Of a DNA stretch of 64,000 nucleotides, positions 46,429 through 60,968 are shown piece by piece. Under the pieces are notes generated by a model, which did not search any database, had not been told where the DNA came from, and saw only the letters and a list, made by a program, of their open reading frames with translations. Both the position numbers and the translations under genes were made by a program. This DNA is from Campylorhamphus procurvoides (taxonomy: Eukaryota > Chordata > Aves > Passeriformes > Dendrocolaptidae). The stretch lies in the NCBI GenBank assembly GCA_013396655.1, contig WBMV01004890.1, forward strand, positions 1,451,025-1,515,024, read 5' to 3'. How positions within the stretch are numbered: position 1 is the stretch's first letter; each line of letters starts with the position of its first letter.

Positions 46429-49400
46429 GTATTTTAGGTACCTCAAGTGCTAAAAATACCAAAAGCACTCTTACATGAGTGACTCTTCCAGTGTGTGTAT
46501 CTGCTCTCCTTAGTTCTGAACATGTTGATTTCTCTTTGGATTTTAGCATGTGTTTGATAGTTCCTCCCTAGTCCCTTTTGCTTATGGACTCAGAAGAGCA
46601 TGCTGTAGGTTTTCTGATGCTGCCTGTCCATATAGAACCATCTAAGCCTTACAAATGAGCAGAGCTCTCTTAGCTTTGGAGTACAGAAGGAGCTGCGTTG
46701 TGGAACCTTGGATGTAGCGTGAGTTTGGAACTGCTTATTGTATCAAATCCTGAGAAGCTCTGTGTCTGGGAAACACAAGGAGCTGGAATGGCTAGGTGAA
46801 AGTGAATAGAAATGAGGAGACTTGCAAACTGCTTTTGCTCCAGGGCTGGTTTTAATGAGCTTGTCCCTAATGAGTTGTCCCTGCAACTAGCTTCAGGCCT
46901 AAACAGATGAGGCAGGGGTTCTGCTAAATTTTTGATGGGATTTGCACTGGTTTTATGAGAAAGCAAGCAGGAGAAAGTGCAAAGTTGTGGCATGAATCTT
47001 TTACAAGAGTGGATTGTTGGCCATCTTGTCAATAGGGATTGTAACACTTGATTGCTGATAGAAGACATGGCCCATGCTTGTTGTGCTGACAAAGTTAAAT
47101 AAATAAGGGAGTGTGAATGTCAAGGGAAGATTTGGTTTGTCACCAGCAGGGACCTGATGACCAGTTTATGATGCTTTATAAGAACTACTATCACCTTACG
47201 TTATTGGTTACTGAGTGGTGCAGTTTGCAACCAGGTGTAGTTGTTGGCAGAGACTGTGCCTGAGTGTAGGTACTAAGGCTTACCATGGACTGTGTTGTAT
47301 TTGTTCTAATCTAAAATAGATTAAAATAATTCAGTCATCATTTGATGTTTTCATGGTCTAAGGCTTGTATTGGCAGTTGAATTTTATTTTTAAGCATGGC
47401 TTTCTCTTTGTGTTTCACTAGCAGTTAGCTCCAGAGGTAAAATACACTTCCTTGAAAATTGGTATTTGTTAGATCAATTAAATTCTTATGGTGTTCAAGT
47501 GCAATTTGACTTTTTGTCCTTTGTATAATTTTCTTTGGAATGCGAGGTCTGCGTTGGAAGGAAGATAAATAGATACTGTTTTGGTTTTATGAAGTTAAAC
47601 CAAAAAGTGCTTGTAGGGAATAAAAATTAAAATAATTGCTAAGATATTATTCCTTTAAAATTATCTCAGTCCTTCAAGTTTAGCAACAGTTGCATTACAA
47701 ATTTCTTTTTTTTTGGATGTGTAAATAGCAGAAACACATTCATCAGTTAATTCAATGATTATCATGCTCATATATATTCATGTCTCTGCAGTATTTAATT
47801 CAAATGCAAAGTCATATTAAGTGAGGCCAAGACCTAACATGTCATGTTTCTGTTCCTTAAACATAACATGGTTTTTGCTGTGTTTTAATTTAATCCTTTC
47901 TTTTTTTCCTACTGTTGCTTCTTATTCCTCCCAAGTATATGTTATTTTTGCTGCTTTGGCCTCCTAATCTAACTCAGTTATTTATAATACTTGAGTTTTA
48001 TAAGGTAAACAGAATGAGGAAAAGGTGTGTTACCATGAGCAAAAACTGTACAAAGGTTGGCTAAAATGGCTTGTCAGGAGCAGTGGGGAGAACCTGAGAG
48101 CTGGGTGAGACCGAAGTGGGTGGTATTACAGGAGAGCAGCAATATTTCACTTTGGCCTGCTCTCGAGTTTCTAATCAATGCTGTCTGCCCTCTGCTATCA
48201 CCATTGCATTTTAAAGCTTCCAAACCTATCTTTCCCAGCTATTATAATGGGTCACATCATATTGCTAGGCTGTTCTTCTTCAGGTACCTTGAGTACTTTG
48301 CAGGTCTTCAACCCACTTTATCACAGTTCTTTCCTCCTGCTGTGTCTGCATTTGTTTTTCCTACAGCTGGAAATTAAATCAAGCAGTTTCTGCTGAATTT
48401 GCCACATATGTGTGGTTCTATAAACAGGAGGAGAATTTAGGAGAATTGAGGAAAATGCTAGTTTATTGAATCAGATAGATAATAGAACTCCTTGGACTGA
48501 AGGGGAAGAAATAGCCAAATATTCAGAAGAGCTGATGCTTGTCAATGCTCCTACTCTTTTTAAACAAATTTATTTTTCCAGGGCCTAAGCAGCAGATAGA
48601 AAATAAGCTGTTTTTTGAATTTTGCCCTTTATTTTGAGGCTAAATGAGTGTGAGTTTGCTCGTTCCCAGTTAAGACACAAATGAGTTTTACAAACTGAAG
48701 ATTTTCTTCAATTTGAGCTTTGTATGTTTTGTTTTCCCATTTGTACCTTGTGAGAAGTGAATAGTCCCTGCCTTTTCCTGTTCTGTCCTGAGATGTGATT
48801 TCATCAGGACTGCAGCAGAAATTACTGCTTCACAGGCAGTTCCAGCCACTTTAGTATAATCCTAAATTAATTTTAACAAAAAAAAAAAAGTGTTTAAGTT
48901 ACCCTATTGGTTTGATTTAGAGGTGCAATATGAGACATGAGTTTGCACTCTAAACACTAAGTAGACTTAGTTTTGTCTTTTTGATGAATTTTCTTTTCAA
49001 TCAGCAGAAAAAACTGATTCCATATTAATTTGGGGACTGGAAAAACAACAGTACATTCCTCTTTTTATTCCCTAAGTGCTGTGAGTCTGTAACTATTGCC
49101 CTTTCAGGCCCTGCTAGACACAGAGCTGAAGAATAGATAGAGCAGATGCTTTCGTAGAAACATGTTGAATTATTTGTTATTATATGAATGCCAAATGCAC
49201 ATAATTTTACCATAATTCTTAATATATTAGTTATCCTTCTTTAATGTGTTTTCCCACTCAATTTTAGTATCTTTTAGATACTGAATTCCTAGAGGATTTT
49301 CCTGAAATCTAATTAATCATAAATATGTGTGTGCTAGGTTGTGTTCTAGCTTGTATTAAATTTAAAGCAGCGTAACTTTGAAAGAGGTGAGATTTATGTC

Positions 49401-52400
49401 ACATGTAAGGATTTTCATGCTGTGGATTTCCTTTAAAATGGCTCATGACAAACTCTTGGACTGACAACATAGAAACACTGTTTGTCTGTCAAGTAGATTG
49501 GCCCAGAGTGAGTTGTTCTTCTCCAACCCAGCCCAGTTCAGTGTCCTCCCAGGGCCTCCTCAGTTAATCCCATCACACTGTGCTCAGCTGCTGCTGTTCC
49601 TGCTCAGAGGAACTGCAAGTTTATATGTGTTTTCATATATATAATTTTAAAAATTTGTATGTCTGAGGGTATGGATTGGGGTCATCAGTCTTCATCAGCA
49701 ATGTCAAAGAGTTGGATGATTCTCTGCATAGTCTGAGTGGAGCCAGAACACAGGTAAATTTGAGTAATGGGTCTGAGTGTCTCCCGGTGGCTGCTGTTTC
49801 CAGCATCATTCCTTGGGAAGTGTCATTTTCCTGAGACATCAGGCAAATAACCCAGTTATTTGAATAACAGTAAAAATAGGTGTTGTGGTACTCATATGGA
49901 ATGAGGTTTATTAACTTTATTAGCTAATTCCCCCTTTTTTCCTAAGGAGCAGGCTCAGTGAGCATTGTACTGTGAGCCTGCTGTGTACTCCATCACTGCC
50001 ACACACAGCCTGTACCAAATCCTTATCTGTTTCAGCTGAGACCACTGGCCAGATCTCCTCCTCACCTCCCAATTCCCTAATCTAATCTAGCTCTGTGGGG
50101 TTTATGGGGGTTCATTTAAGCAGCAGAAGCTGTGCTATAATTGTTCCATGTGCCAGCAGCGATTTGTACCATCTGGGTATGGAAAAAAAGAGGTTAGTGC
50201 TACCACGGAGAAAGATCTTTATTCTATTACTAAGCCAATATAATTCAAGAGTGGCTGCAGAGCAATTGGAAACTGAGAAATGGGCAGCTATGTAGTTATA
50301 GTGAAATGTCAAAGTATAATGAAACAAGGGAAATGTAGTGCTTCATGGTATGAGCCAAGTTACAAGCAGGTGGCAGCAGTAAATATGTATATAAATAACA
50401 ATATGGATGAAATGTCAAGGTTTCCAGCTGGCTTTGTAAAGGCATTTCAGGAATATTATACTTAGAGTAACAATGTTGTTTGATTCAGTACAAACATGTA
50501 TCACTTCAAAATGCATATATTTACATGAAGGTATCCACTTAAAATTTAGATTCCAACCCTACCTTTAGTTAAAACTGCCTAGGAGTTTGTGAACTCTCAA
50601 ACCATACCGTGTTTTATGGGAGACTTGCTTCCATCTGACACCTACTTATTCCACATAATGAAACCCATGGTGTTTCTACCTGTACGTTTTAAAAAATGAA
50701 TATGGACTAAGACAACTTGGGTATCATGTAACAGAGCTAAGTGTGGAGCCCTGTGTCCATGCCAAGCCCCTTGACTTACCTGTGATGAAAAATGCACTCA
50801 GGGTCTCTGCTGGCTGGGACAGATGATACAGAGACCTTTCAAACTGGAGAGCACAAAATGTTCAGTGCACTCTTCAGGACGTTTCTCGAGCCAAGAGTTC
50901 TAGCCTCTGCTATCAGTTCTGTGATATTAGCTTTGAAGAAAGGAGTTCTCTATGATCAACGTTATTAAAGTTTCACAATAGAGAGCATCAAAGAAAAAGA
51001 AGAAAAAGCATTCTAAAATAGAGTTATTTTTTTGGTGTGTTTAACATGTGGCAGTTCACACCACCTTCTCTGAAAGAGTTCTGACGGAGGCAAGTGCAGG
51101 AGAAGGAGCTCTGACACCTTTCAGAAACATTCCACTCAAATATTCCTAGTTAAGTTACAAGCAAATCACATACTGATTGGACAAGTAAATAATAATGGCA
51201 GTGACCTCTTAACAAAGCCTTTAAAGCCAAATACATTATCAGTTGTTAAACAAACCTTGCATTTTTATTTGCTGAGTTGGTCCTTTAGAGAGCAGCATTA
51301 GCTCTGCCTTGGGCTCCATCCTGTGTCCTGGAGACCAAGGAACTTCAGTTACATTCCAGCATTTTGTAAGTATAAGATGAAAAAAAAATTAAGCTGTTTT
51401 CCAAAGAGTGGTATGCCAACAACTAGGACATTATGCTCCAACTCCATTACCTTTATTAGTTTAGATACTTTTGAAAGTCACATAATGAAATTATGAAATC
51501 CTGAGAACTAGAAATTACCAATCCTCTCAGAGGAATTAGTACAGAGGGTGCTGATTAGTTACAGACTGTGGTTGTCAAAATGAGCTAAACCTGGGTACTG
51601 AGTCTCCATATCTAAAGCCGGTCACCTTATAACGCAGAGTCACTTAAGCACATCTGTTAGGTTGATGTATCACTAGTTTTATGGCCCTGGATTAATTCCA
51701 GAGTAAACAGTGAGCACTCTGCTGTAGGGCTGTAAACATAGATACAAGTCATTCATCTAGAAATCCCCAAGCATGACGTGCCAATGGGCTGAGTGCCTCG
51801 AGTATTTTACCCTTTTTGATGCAGCAAGAGGGTGACTGGGGGGAAAGTAGGAAGGTTTGCTCCTTGGGTTACTTGTGGCTAAATTTGCTTCCTTGAGTAT
51901 TGAATTGCTGTCAGTCCTGGACTGGGTGTATTCTGGAAGTGTTGTGAATTTGCTACCAGTGGGATCTACAGTTTTCCAAAATGAGAGGCACCCAAAGTAC
52001 AGGTACCCAAGAAGGTCTGTACTGATCCTCTAAAACTATCTCCCATACTTCCAGCTCCTTTTCCAAATCAGGTGTGAGTCTGTGGATTGGAAGGATCACA
52101 GGAGCTAAAGCCATTAATTACAACTGAACTGTATTTACCTGATTCTGTAGTCTTTTTAGCCATGCCAAAAATCTTAGAACCACTTGGATTTTTGAATTAA
52201 AGCTCTCATTTTCAGTGTTTTTGTTCTATCTTGTGACCTTTGCTTTGACAGAGGCACATTGATCAGGACTAGTGAAGATTTTATGTATTGTTTTCAGTTA
52301 GCAATAACTTCCTCTTTTGGTTATGGTATTGTTAAGAGAGTTATGATGAGATTAAATACTTAAAATATACCCTGAGTTGTGGACATGGCTACCTAGTAAT

Positions 52401-54999
52401 GCTAACAATGCTTTATTAAATTGTGGTAGCTAAGACCTTTTGTTTTCTTTTTGTTCAGTGCTCACAGAGTTCATAAAACATTGCTGGGTTTGAACTCTTT
52501 TAGTCCAAATAAGCAATTTCCTTTGGTGCTGGTACCTATCAAATAAATGTGTGGGGAAGCTGCTCTTTGCTTTATTGAGGCACCAACATTATAGCAAAGA
52601 GCAGCTGTGCAATAAATGATTTCAGTAGGTCAGTGCCACATCAAATAGGTAACTCAGATTGCAGAACACAGTTTTAAACTGTCTGATGCTAAAGATGCAT
52701 AAAAATCTTGTCTAGAAGTGTTCCAGTACTAAATATGAGAGATGAAATAACTGCTAAAAACAAGAGGCAAATCTAAGTGAATTTATAGAGGAACTTATTT
52801 CAAACTGCCCTGAATATTAAAATACTAACAAATTTAAAAGATTAACCTTTTATACATTGAAATAAATCCCTGGATCATCATAGAAAATGTAAAGGTGGCT
52901 AAGTGGGAAATTCTTCTTACTAGTTCTAGCATGAGGAAGAGCTTGAAAATTGCACAAATTAATATGCAGTGATTCCAGGATTTTATTTCCAGGTGGCAAC
53001 CTTAAAATGACAAGGAGTTGGTGTAGGAGAAAGTTAGCTCAGTTCTGTTGAGTGTCATGTGGGGATTGTTCTGTCTTGACTAAATGCAGCCTAAAAATTG
53101 TGAGTTCAGCTAATGAAAATGAGGAATAAGTAATTTAAGTAGAACTATAATGGCATTTTGATCTGTTCCTAAAATAATCAGGATAAATTTATTGGGCAAA
53201 TTCCCATCACTGAGAGAATCACTTCTTGACTTGTAGATCTAAATGTACCAGTTCCATGCCCAAGGAGAAGAAATGCACAATTCTTCTGGAGAGATCCCTT
53301 TGGGGGTTTTAGGCTAGGGATGGACACAGGCTTCAACCTTGCACCCAAGCCATGGAAAAAAACAGATCTCTTTTTAATTTACAGTCTAAATTTGGAGTCT
53401 CAGATCTTCTCAATTTTATGTCGAATAATCCTCAGATGTCTAAAGACTGTGAATTTTAGAAACATTTGAATCATTATCTCAAGTCCAGGTGTCTGTCACA
53501 TTATTTGTGATAGCTGTAGGTCATGAAATGTTGAAGGAATTTTTATTGTGAAGAATGAATTTATGTTTTGGATTATGTAACTTTGGTATCAGTGATCATT
53601 ATTTTTAATGGTCCTAAATCCTGTCCAGGGGGATATCTTTTGTCTTGCACTCTGAGAAGGAAGAGTTAATTTATCTTTTCAGGAATTTTATCCCAAGTCT
53701 GCAAAACCTAAAATTATTCTTATCAACTTAGTGAATTGAACTGAATAGGGAGATGTTATTCCAGTTCTTCATGGACATAAATTAATCAACTGGGAGTGTC
53801 ACAATCGTCCATAACTTAACCAAAGCTGTGCTGTAGATGATTCTGATACAGTGGCTGCTTTTTGTGTAGTCAGGTGTAGCTGTGCATCATACCTATCAGT
53901 TACATGGATAGTTAGTACTATCCAGGGACAAAGCAGAAATGACAATTGTGCTTTTGCTTTGGCAGCTGTGGTATTTAATGTGTCAATAAGAGATAAATAT
54001 CAGGGCTATATTTAGCTGATGTGTACAGTACTCACTATTGCAGATTTTGTAGTACATTGGAACCTACTTTTGGCATCTTTCAGAGTTACCAGCCAGCCAC
54101 AATACAAAATAACTGCATTGGGATTTGAGAGTGCCGTGAATTTTTATCTATTTATGTGATATTTTTATAACTAAGTATTAAATAAGACAGTAACACTTGG
54201 AACTCAGTTTAAATGAGTGCAACGTAGAGATCAAAGGCGAAAAGGCCCTCCTTAAAGGACAGGTCATTGCTTTTCCCTGAGCAGTGATCAAAGCTGCCTT
54301 CATTGAAGCAGTGGTTAAACACACACTGATGCTTTAGCTTTCTTTTCTTTCCCACATCATCCTCCTGTACCCCCTACAAGGACAGTGAAGGACCTCCTAG
54401 AAGAAAGGACAGCCTGTGTGGCACAATTCCCCATGAGGTTCCATCACACTTGGTTTAAACATTTCATATTCATATTGAGTCTCTTTTATGCTGGTTTTAT
54501 GCTGATTATACCTAGAGGCCATTAAATGTTATCAGATATACTTGATATTTGCAATTTGGAATGCAGTGCATGGTAGGAAATTCTTATAAAGGGGGATGTT
54601 TGACATGGAGCATGAACATGGTAAAGTGGATGTATTTCTACAGACTCGTAGAGATTGAGGGCATCTCTTTTTGCTCTTCTAACTCTCAACTGCTGGCTTA
54701 TGGCTCTGAGGTGAGAAAGATGAGGTAGATTTTCAAATATGCATTCCTGTGACTTTTGCTTTTGCTGCTTTGAAGTACAAACACACAGAAGTTCGTACGG
54801 ATGATCATGTCTGTTTATTCAGGCAGTCCAAAATACTGTTTTAAGGAATATGCTTAGAGATCTATGTCTGATGTTCTATTGTATTCCCAACAACTATTTC
54901 AGTTGACATGCTGGAGATCTGAATCTAAATGAAAAGGAGTACTGAACAGTCTGATGTGAATAAGCAGGTGTATATTAGGGAGCTTTCAGTGAAGAAAGT
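46429..54999. other. plain noncoding sequence
   Basis: AT-rich DNA without a supported gene or transposon. A perfect short inverted repeat, TAATCTA-AAA-TAGATTA, lies at 47307-47323. Twelve As lie at 48878-48889. A stretch at 51120-51300 has even composition but no decisive motif. From 50.5 to 54.9 kb even chance open frames are rare. Confidence 0.5.
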
Positions 55000-57900
55000 T
55001 CTTAAACTATTTCTGTGTAAGATAAAATTTCTTCTGGGCAGAGAGAACAGTATGTTTCAAGTATATGTAAAAATAGAAACAAAAATTAGCAGACTTTTAA
55101 TCTTCAAAGCACCTTAGAAGCTGCAATCCTCACAACATGCATGAGAGATCTGTAGGTAACTGGTATAATCAGTTTGCTCAAGGAGAAGAGACAGGATGAG
55201 TTTGAGGATCAGTGCCCCAAACAGTCTGAAAATTCCAGACTCCTTCACTTGTTACTCACCTTTATGAGCAAGACCAGCACTTCTTTATAGCAGAGGAAAG
55301 AATATCTCTAATCTCAAATACTATATTATTTTTCAGGTTGTTCTACAGCAGAAACATAACATAACAGCCTGAATGTTATTTCATGTGTAGCATACACCAT
55401 CAGAGTGGTCACTTGGATGAGAATTAGTGCACTTACAAATCCTTTTTAGGATTTCAGAAATGCCAAAGCAAACCCTAAGGGATAAAGATCTTGGGAAGCT
55501 GAAAATAGCATTCCACAACTTAGCCTGTTTTAAAATATTTTTAGTAACTTTTGAAATCCTTCTTTAATATTTAGAGTACTTATGGGGGTGAACTTTCTGG
55601 AGTGCTAATGTTGTTTCTATGGTATTGCCAAATGTCTGGACTGAGAGATTTTCAGTTCATGTCTATAAATGAATATCACTGGATCCTTCTTTCCCATGTG
55701 CCCCTGAAGAGCTGTGTGGTCTTGAACAAACTGTGACCCTTCTGCATGTCTCATTTCCTATCTTTGAAATAATATATTTTTTAAGAAAATGAAGGCTTCT
55801 CAGCAAAATTGCCACATACTGAAGGTGAGTGATCAGCTCTGGGACCTCTCATTTTCAGTTTGGTTGAGGAGTGGGCACACCAGCTACATTTCCAAACCTG
55901 CTTTTAGTTACTCTTGAAGGACTGGAGTGGGTCAGGATGCTCCCAACGCTGCCTGGCATGAGCCCTGAGAAGGGAAGAGCCAGTGCAGGCAGCAGGGAAG
56001 GAAATGCACTCCAGTAGCTCTCACAGATGTTCCATCACTGCCAGAGCTGATGGCTGAACAACTCAGGGACTTCAGGTCTAGGGGAAGTTGAGTAAAAAGT
56101 GGATTTTTATTTTTTTTTTCCCCTGATTTGCTGTGAAATGGAGCAAATGTAGCACACTTGGATTGCCATTGAAGAGATTTGCTTGTGCTTTTCCTGTAAA
56201 TGATGGAATATACTTGCTGGGCATTCAGCAGCCAGGAAAACAAACATGTGAAACAGAAACTCACAATGGCAATCGGAAACAGAAATGCTGCACTTTTGGA
56301 GCCTTGTATTCTTCTTACAAATAACCTGCTCTGTATAACTTTTGCAGACAACTCTTGGGATAGAAAGATATCTTTTGTATTCCTAAATCCAGCAGGAACC
56401 ACTTTAAATCATATCTATAATTCTTTCAGTAAAGTACCAAATAAGTGACACAGCAGTGTTCAGTAAAAGAACACTAATTGAGAAGCAGGTTCACTTTTCA
56501 CTGTTGTGGGCAATTGTCAGGAAGGAAAGGATTTTAAGCTTTTAAAAGCAAAATCTTTCAAGCTTTTAAACCCCCAGAAATCTGAGTTTTCCCACTTTCA
56601 AAGCTCAAAATTGCAAGCAATATGATTATTTGAAAATTGAGGCCCATAAATGCAATAGGGCTGTTGCCACTTACAAACCTGAATCTTTGCATGATGGATT
56701 CCATGGGACTATTTCACTTTTTGAACATCTTTCCTTTCCCTTCTTGTTGTATTTACACCATTCCTTTGCATTCAGGGACCTTAATGTGAGGCAGGTTCTC
56801 AGCTGGTGCCTCCCCAGGTGCAGGAGCTGACAGTTCTCTCAGGCAGTAGCTCACATTGCACGTCAAGGGAGACAGATGACATTGTGTCACCCCAATTTCC
56901 TTTGGGAGTTTGTCTTTGGAAATGAAGTATTTAGGGACTTAATTCTGATTGTTTAAATGAATGCTGGGCTCTTGAATCTGAAGTGCTTGAGACAGTTGAA
57001 AGTTTCAGTTCTGGGCCCTTTATTTTCCCCTTGATTTTCTTCCATTTTCTTGACAAAATCCCTTCCTGGAGGAATCTTGGAGCACTTTGCAATAAATGTC
57101 TATTTCTCTGGTGCCTGATGCATCTCCAAGCTCACCACGTTTATATTAATCTAAAATCTCTGGCTCCAGCCTTAGATGTAATGTGACCATTGTCTAATAC
57201 ACCTTCCAGGATCCAGAAATGCCAAACAACTGGAATGGTTGACTGATGGAGATCCATCCCTCCCCCTGTTTGAATGGTGGGATTTGTCCATTCTTGTGGT
57301 GTCTTAATATCAAACCACACATTTAGAATCTAGTCTATGAGAGTGTTACTCTTTATAAAATATGGCAATATTTGCAAGGACAGCTTCACATGCTACTTGT
57401 GCTTTAGATACATGTTTTCTATAGCTTGTCTCTTGGCCACTCCAGGTTATCACAGCAGCATAAAACGTAGGCTGAATCCCTTTAACTGGTTCTAACTAGG
57501 TTAAAATAATTTTTTTCTTAGGTTTTACCTTTTCCAAGCAGACCTAGTTTAGTCTCAGCCTCATAAACACGTCAGGAAACTGTGCTGAAGTGGAAAGAAG
57601 GTAACAAGCTGTGTCTGAAAGCTCTAGGATTAAGCACATCCAGCAAAAATACTTGACACATCCTTTGAACATACTGTTGAACAATAAAAGGAATGAAAAT
57701 ATCCTGTCTTCTCTACCCTGCTTTTTATCATCAGGGGTACATGAAAGAATACCCATCTTGCAAATGAACTGAAAAAAGAGCCTTGTGACCTACCCTGGTT
57801 TTAAACCAAGCTTGAAATGTATTTTGATTAAAATGGTTGACAATATCCCAGAAGACTTGCTTACAAACCTTCAAAAAAGGGGATAATTGTTTTTTATTTT

Positions 57901-60900
57901 TCCATACCGTTATAGAAAACCCCCTAAAAGTCCATATTCACATCATCTGTATATATTTATAATCATTGTAGCGTCTGTAAGTCTCTTGTAGGCATTCACA
58001 TTCTGTTTCAGTCCCGAAAGAGAAGTATTTTTTAAATACTACATTTTGACTTAGGACATGCTGATATCCTGCAGGATCTTTCTGGAAAAACTGTGCTTGT
58101 AGAAGGAACAGCATGAATTCTTAATATATTAATGCCAGTAGTCTCTTCTGGAGCAGTCATTTAACCTGTCTCCAGTGCCCAGGCCACTCCCTTTCCCATT
58201 CCTGCTCAGTAACACAGCTCAGTTAACTGGCAGGAAGATCTTTTCCTCCCTTAGCCTGGAAATAGTGTTATCAGTATGTTGTTGGTATTACTAAATTTGC
58301 AGCTGCTGTTTTAGTTCTCATCTTTTAGGATTACACATTTCTAGGAGATCCACACGCAGCACATCTTCCTGCAGTACTGATTTGTGCTCTGAGGGCACTG
58401 TGGTCCCTCTTGACATTTTCCTTCCAAGTGAATGGCCCTATGGCACCTCAGGAAGAAAGAAAGAAAAGCAGCAGTATATTGGAATATTCAGGTGTATTAC
58501 CTGACCCAGTGATCCTTTTGTTCTTGCAAGGACCAAGATGGGCATGGGCTGATGGACCTTGTCACTGCTGTCATGATCACCATCCAGATTTTGCCAGTCA
58601 TTTCCACAGTGCTTTGAAGTCAGTGTACTTGACAGGACACAGCCTTGGATTCTCCAGACTGAGAACCTCCAGTAAATTAGGAAGGTGTAGATTTTATAGG
58701 TACTGAGCTAAAAATGAAAGCATCATTACAAGGTAGATCACTGACTTTCCAGTCTGTTTTTCTATTTTGTTGGTGTTATTTTTTTAATTTAATGGAAGTC
58801 ATAATTTAACTTCATCAGTCTCCAGTCCTACATAGTAGTTTATCTGGTTTTGCTCAATAATTAAATAGTATGTAAAAGAGAAGAGTTACTCTTTAATGTG
58901 TTTGGTTGTGAATAAAGATGCTCCTAGGACTAGCAATAAAATGTTTAATGACAGAGTTAAAAATATAGTTGAAGACAGTGAACCTGTCCTATTGAAAATT
59001 AAAGACTTTATAATTTTTATTTAATATTGAGTTGGAGAATAAAGAATTACCATGTAATATACTGAGAATCCCAAATCAGATATATTAGAGCAGATGCATG
59101 TGGCAATAAGTGCAAACATGCTTACCTATTTATGGAGTATGAAGCATGGAGACAGGAGGGAGTTCCACCTCAAACTGCAGAATGGGAATGAGGGTGAAGG
59201 CCCCAGTTTTGCTTCTGGGAAGAGAAGGTCTTATTTAATATTTATGAATGAAGAGTGTCATCAAACTCCTGATTGTGAATGGTGGTTGCTCATTCTGTGT
59301 GCCCAGTGGAACTGCTGGAATTTCAGCTGCACTTACAGCAGTTGAGCAAATCCATTTCACTGTATTGGGCAAACGCGTGTGAGAAGATCCGAGCTGGGTC
59401 AGGGGGAGATCAGGGATGATACACCTGTGAAAAACTCTTCTCTTTAATGGGTGTCTGTCTCAGTACTTCTCCTGCTTTTATGCCTGGGCATGGGTTTGTG
59501 ACATGTTTCATAAAACTTGGCATGGCATGGTCAGGGTAGATGCTGCAACCTCTGCTTGTGGCTTTTCTGCCCTCCATGTGAGAAGAAGAAATCCTAGACA
59601 AAAGACCAGGATTTGGGTATCATTGCTTACTACCCATTGCAGTGAGGATGGGGTACTACTGATGTCCTGCTAATTTCTGCAGGATACTCTGAAGCGAGAA
59701 CTAAAAGCTGTTGTTTTCAAAGAAATTTTTTAAAGCTGTTGCTGGTAACTGGCTAAAGCTTTACCTTTTTGTAGTGCTTTTATGACCAATATATATCATA
59801 ATGTGTGGAGATTCCTTATAAAACCCCACCAAACCATAAAAATTGTCAAAATTATATTTTTGATCTTTAAGAAAAGTTATAATCTGAAGATTTTTTCACA
59901 AATGGGTGAAATGGAATATGTTCTAAAATTATTTGAAGGTTATTACAGGCAACAGAAACAAAAAATGGTCTATTACAATGAATGTTATGATCTTAATATG
60001 TTTGGTGGAAAGATGTTCTAAGATAGAAGTAATTTGTTCCTGATGTCTGAACTAGGCACACGTAATTAACTGTGAGAAGTTTCATCTTCCTGAAAAGAAT
60101 AACTTCTGGGCTGAGAGAGACCCTAAGTTTAAGCAGCAAATTGTTTCATTGGAAAAGGAGGATTTTTAATCATCATGCATAGTAAATGTTTAGGTCTTAA
60201 ACTTTCTTAGGCTGTACTGTAAAGGACTAATTAGGGCCACTTGCAGATGTTTCTTAAATCTAAGTTTAAACTAAGCTGCTCCCATTGTTATGGTGGATCT
60301 GGAAACCAAATAATGAGGTCAGGTGTTTCTCACTGGTTGTCCTGCCCTCCTGGTGCTTTATCAGGCAGGCTTTGGTTGCCTGGCAAGGCTGCCCTGCTCT
60401 CCAGCTGGAAGGTCTCCTGGAGCCCAGATCTGGACCCCAGCTGCCTTTGGGGGGACTGAAGCCCTGAAATGACATGTTCCTGTGCTGCTCTGAGTGAGCC
60501 TCTCTCCTCCTGTGTGCTGGTTATAATCTGCTTGGGCATGCACTCCCAGATATGTTCTGTGATCTAATAACAGCTATTATTGATGGCTTAACTGATTCTA
60601 GCTGTTCAATCTGGTCACTGGTAAGCAATACTCTACTGTTAGTTTTGACTTACCGGTGTGATTCCACAGCTTCCAAAACCTGCTGTGGTGGTTGGTTATA
60701 TTTCTCTCTCAAGGTAAAGTGATTTAGCTGGGAGAAACCTGCTAATAAAGAGAAAATACATATCTGAAGATAAGAAACAATTTAAGTGAAAGGCAAGTAG
60801 TGTAGAAACAATTATTTTTAAAAAATGATTTGGGAAATACAGATGCCTTGTAAATTCTGATTTACCGATGAGGTTCCCAGAACCCTTTCATACCCTGGTG

Positions 60901-60924
60901 ACTCAGGTCAGTGCAGCTTTCTTT
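55000..60924. other. plain noncoding sequence
   Basis: No gene is supported. The longest open frame in the window (55932-56402, - strand, 156 codons) lies here; its composition is arbitrary and it shows no domain. The motif AAGCTTTTAAA occurs twice near 56536-56570. Confidence 0.5.
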
Positions 60925-60968
60925 GCTTGTTTAAAGAGAGAACAGTGCAGCTTGTTTAAAGAGAGAAC
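60925..60968 (+). repeat. 25-bp-period tandem duplication
   Basis: GCTTGTTTAAAGAGAGAAC occurs at 60925-60943 and 60950-60968, separated by AGTGCA. A partial further AGTGCAGCTT lies just upstream at 60909-60919. A recent slippage or duplication event is likely. Confidence 0.8.

Noticed and set aside
46670..47092. 140-codon open frame on the - strand
   Set aside because: No recognisable motif or splice context; serine- and leucine-rich composition looks arbitrary.
55932..56402. 156-codon open frame on the - strand, the longest in the window
   Set aside because: No domain, arbitrary composition, and overlapping frames on the other strand. A frame of this length is expected by chance somewhere in 64 kb read in six frames.
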